Program-made: the position numbers and the translations under genes
Origin: Solibacillus sp. FSL H8-0538
GTDB taxonomy: Bacteria > Bacillota > Bacilli > Bacillales_A > Planococcaceae
Direction: 5' to 3'
Assembly: GCF_038003525.1 (NCBI RefSeq)
Contig: NZ_JBBOPI010000001.1
Location: 1,851,001-1,915,000 of the forward strand
Length of the DNA stretch: 64,000 bases
The notes under the pieces: model-generated
Told to the model about the DNA's origin: nothing
Databases searched by the model: none
What the model saw: the letters and a program-made list of their open reading frames with translations, nothing else
Part shown: positions 63,288 through 64,000 of the stretch, one piece after another
How positions within the stretch are numbered: position 1 is the first letter of the stretch
How the letters are laid out: each line of letters begins with the position of its first letter

Positions 63288-63450
63288 GGATTTACCCTCA
63301 CTTTTTATCTAGCTTACTTTGTCATTTCTTATTTTAAACGATTTTTTATCGTTATGGTAGTAAATGTACAAAGGAATAGCAAATTTAATTGATTTCTCGG
63401 TTTGAACTGCCCATTTGATGATGGTACACTACTTCTAAGAGGTGGAATTT

Positions 63451-63552
63451 ATGTCATTTAGTTTCGGTAGCGTGCCCATGTGGTTTTTCGCCATTGCAAT
63501 CGCTTTTGCTATAATTTTTGTAATCTACTCCGAATGGAATTCGAGACAATAA
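63451..63552 (+). CDS. 33-aa single-helix membrane protein
   Basis: MSFSFGSVPMWFFAIAIAFA followed by IIFVIYSEWNSRQ. One hydrophobic helix (11-26) with a charged C-terminus. ATG 6 bases after AGAGGTGG; a strong terminator starts at the stop codon, so this is a complete small transcription unit. Divergent from DUF6501. Confidence 0.72.
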   Translation: MSFSFGSVPMWFFAIAIAFAIIFVIYSEWNSRQ

Positions 63553-63578
63553 AAGCTTGCCATCGCAAGCTTTTTTAC
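63550..63578 (+). terminator. terminator of the 33-aa gene
   Basis: AAAAGCTTGC, loop CATC, GCAAGCTTTTTT. Confidence 0.9.
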
Positions 63579-63650
63579 GTATAAAACATGGACAAAATAG
63601 CGATAAACTATACACTGTTTATCCATATTAGTGCCCAATAGTTGACGATC

Positions 63651-63681
63651 AAAAAATCGACAAACGTAGCTGTTTGCCGAT
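63651..63681 (-). terminator. terminator of the amino-acid ABC ATPase gene
   Basis: On the minus strand TCGGCAAAC, loop AGCTAC, GTTTGTCGA then six T residues (TTTTTTGATC). Confidence 0.85.
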
Positions 63682-63689
63682 TTGAATGA

Positions 63690-64000
63690 TTATTTTAATG
63701 TACGTTTTAGGAATGCTTGTGTACGTTCATGCTTCGGATTCGCTAGTACTTCACTAGGATGCCCTTCTTCTACGATGACCCCTTTATCCATAAAGACAAC
63801 TCGGTCTGCCACTTCCTTTGCAAACTCCATTTCATGCGTTACGATGAGCATCGTGTTGCCCTGATCCGCGAGCATTCGCATAACTTTTAATACTTCGCCT
63901 ACCATTTCAGGGTCCAGTGCTGATGTTGGTTCATCAAATAGCATTACATCCGGGTCCATTGCTAGCGCACGTGCAATTGCGACACGCTGTTTTTGCCCAC
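63690..64000 (-). CDS. polar amino-acid ABC transporter ATPase, C-terminal part (5' end outside window)
   Basis: The frame is open to the right edge of the window, so the gene is incomplete; the apparent ATG at 63959 is internal. Visible: the end of the ABC signature ([13 protein letters not shown]), Walker [20 protein letters not shown], the D-loop, the H-loop [19 protein letters not shown] and the C-terminal [20 protein letters not shown] followed by TQAFL. This is the GlnQ/ArtP-type ATPase that energises uptake of glutamine, arginine, cystine or similar. Permease and binding-protein genes should lie to the right. Confidence 0.95.
   Translation of the reverse strand, partial: GQKQRVAIARALAMDPDVMLFDEPTSALDPEMVGEVLKVMRMLADQGNTMLIVTHEMEFAKEVADRVVFMDKGVIVEEGHPSEVLANPKHERTQAFLKRTLK

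Overview
The window looks like a stretch of chromosome from a low-GC, spore-former-type Bacillota, most likely Planococcaceae (Lysinibacillus/Solibacillus-like). The basis is strong GGAGG ribosome-binding sites, many TTG/GTG starts, an S-box RNA before metA, a guanidine-I (ykkC) RNA before an SMR pair, a parE-parC pair, XpaC/TelA, YkpA-type ABC-F, and small Bacillus-type families (DUF1033, DUF2691, DUF6501). The genus is inference. No rRNA, tRNA, CRISPR array or prophage was seen.

Layout. 0-2.4 kb: 3' part of an SF1 (Upf1-like) helicase and a hypothetical gene. 2.4-4.4 kb: a complete IS1182-type insertion sequence with 8-bp target duplication, inserted into a dispersed palindromic repeat (called R1 here). 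4.4-8.6 kb: a propeller-like hypothetical gene, SAM-riboswitch-controlled metA, a YczE-like membrane protein, a HesB-like protein and plsY. 8.8-13.3 kb: topoisomerase IV (parE-parC). 13.5-20.7 kb: a SWIM-domain protein, a small membrane protein, a GNAT remnant and two tandem DUF485/ActP acetate-symporter pairs. 21-30 kb: a GNAT gene, a putative ribbon-helix-helix protein, an unusual long UvrA-like protein, a hypothetical gene, a PAS-GGDEF-EAL protein and two overlooked tandem ~50-aa paralogous genes. 30.4-34 kb: an active-type tyrosine recombinase (with a LexA-type box upstream), the guanidine riboswitch with its SMR exporter pair, two small genes (one frameshifted) and a catalytically degenerate recombinase. 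34-45 kb: a crotonase, a P-loop/Asp23-like protein, an aminotransferase, a VOC protein, an IS1182-type remnant, an AI-2E-type permease, LCP, msrA, recQ, an XRE regulator with a membrane partner, DUF2691 and an L7/L12-like small protein. 45.7-56.4 kb: a LysE exporter, a YxlEFG-like ABC operon with a divergent regulator, a pentapeptide protein, HMG-CoA lyase, an alcohol dehydrogenase remnant, a lipoprotein, a CynX-type MFS and ykpA. 56.4-64 kb: a lipoprotein with a doubtful start, a pseudogene, csp with a structured leader, DUF1033, a soluble globin-like/CZB chemoreceptor, an acylphosphatase-like protein, xpaC-telA, DUF6501, a 33-aa membrane protein and the 3' part of an amino-acid ABC ATPase.

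What stands out beyond genes: three families of short dispersed palindromic elements occupy intergenic space. R1 is about 140-180 bp and its better copies carry a TTATCCACA motif. R2 is about 80 bp with two stem-loops, six copies, mostly at gene 3' ends. R3 is about 125-190 bp with gttgatt/aatcaac ends; two of its three copies lie inside the non-coding right part of the two IS1182-type elements. Several exact inverted repeats sit at promoters and look like operators. I did not find a convincing new multi-gene defence or biosynthetic system. The strongest candidates for something undescribed are the tandem microprotein pair, the long UvrA-like protein with a decayed third ATPase-like section, the P-loop/Asp23-like fusion, and the repeat families with the IS/R3 association.
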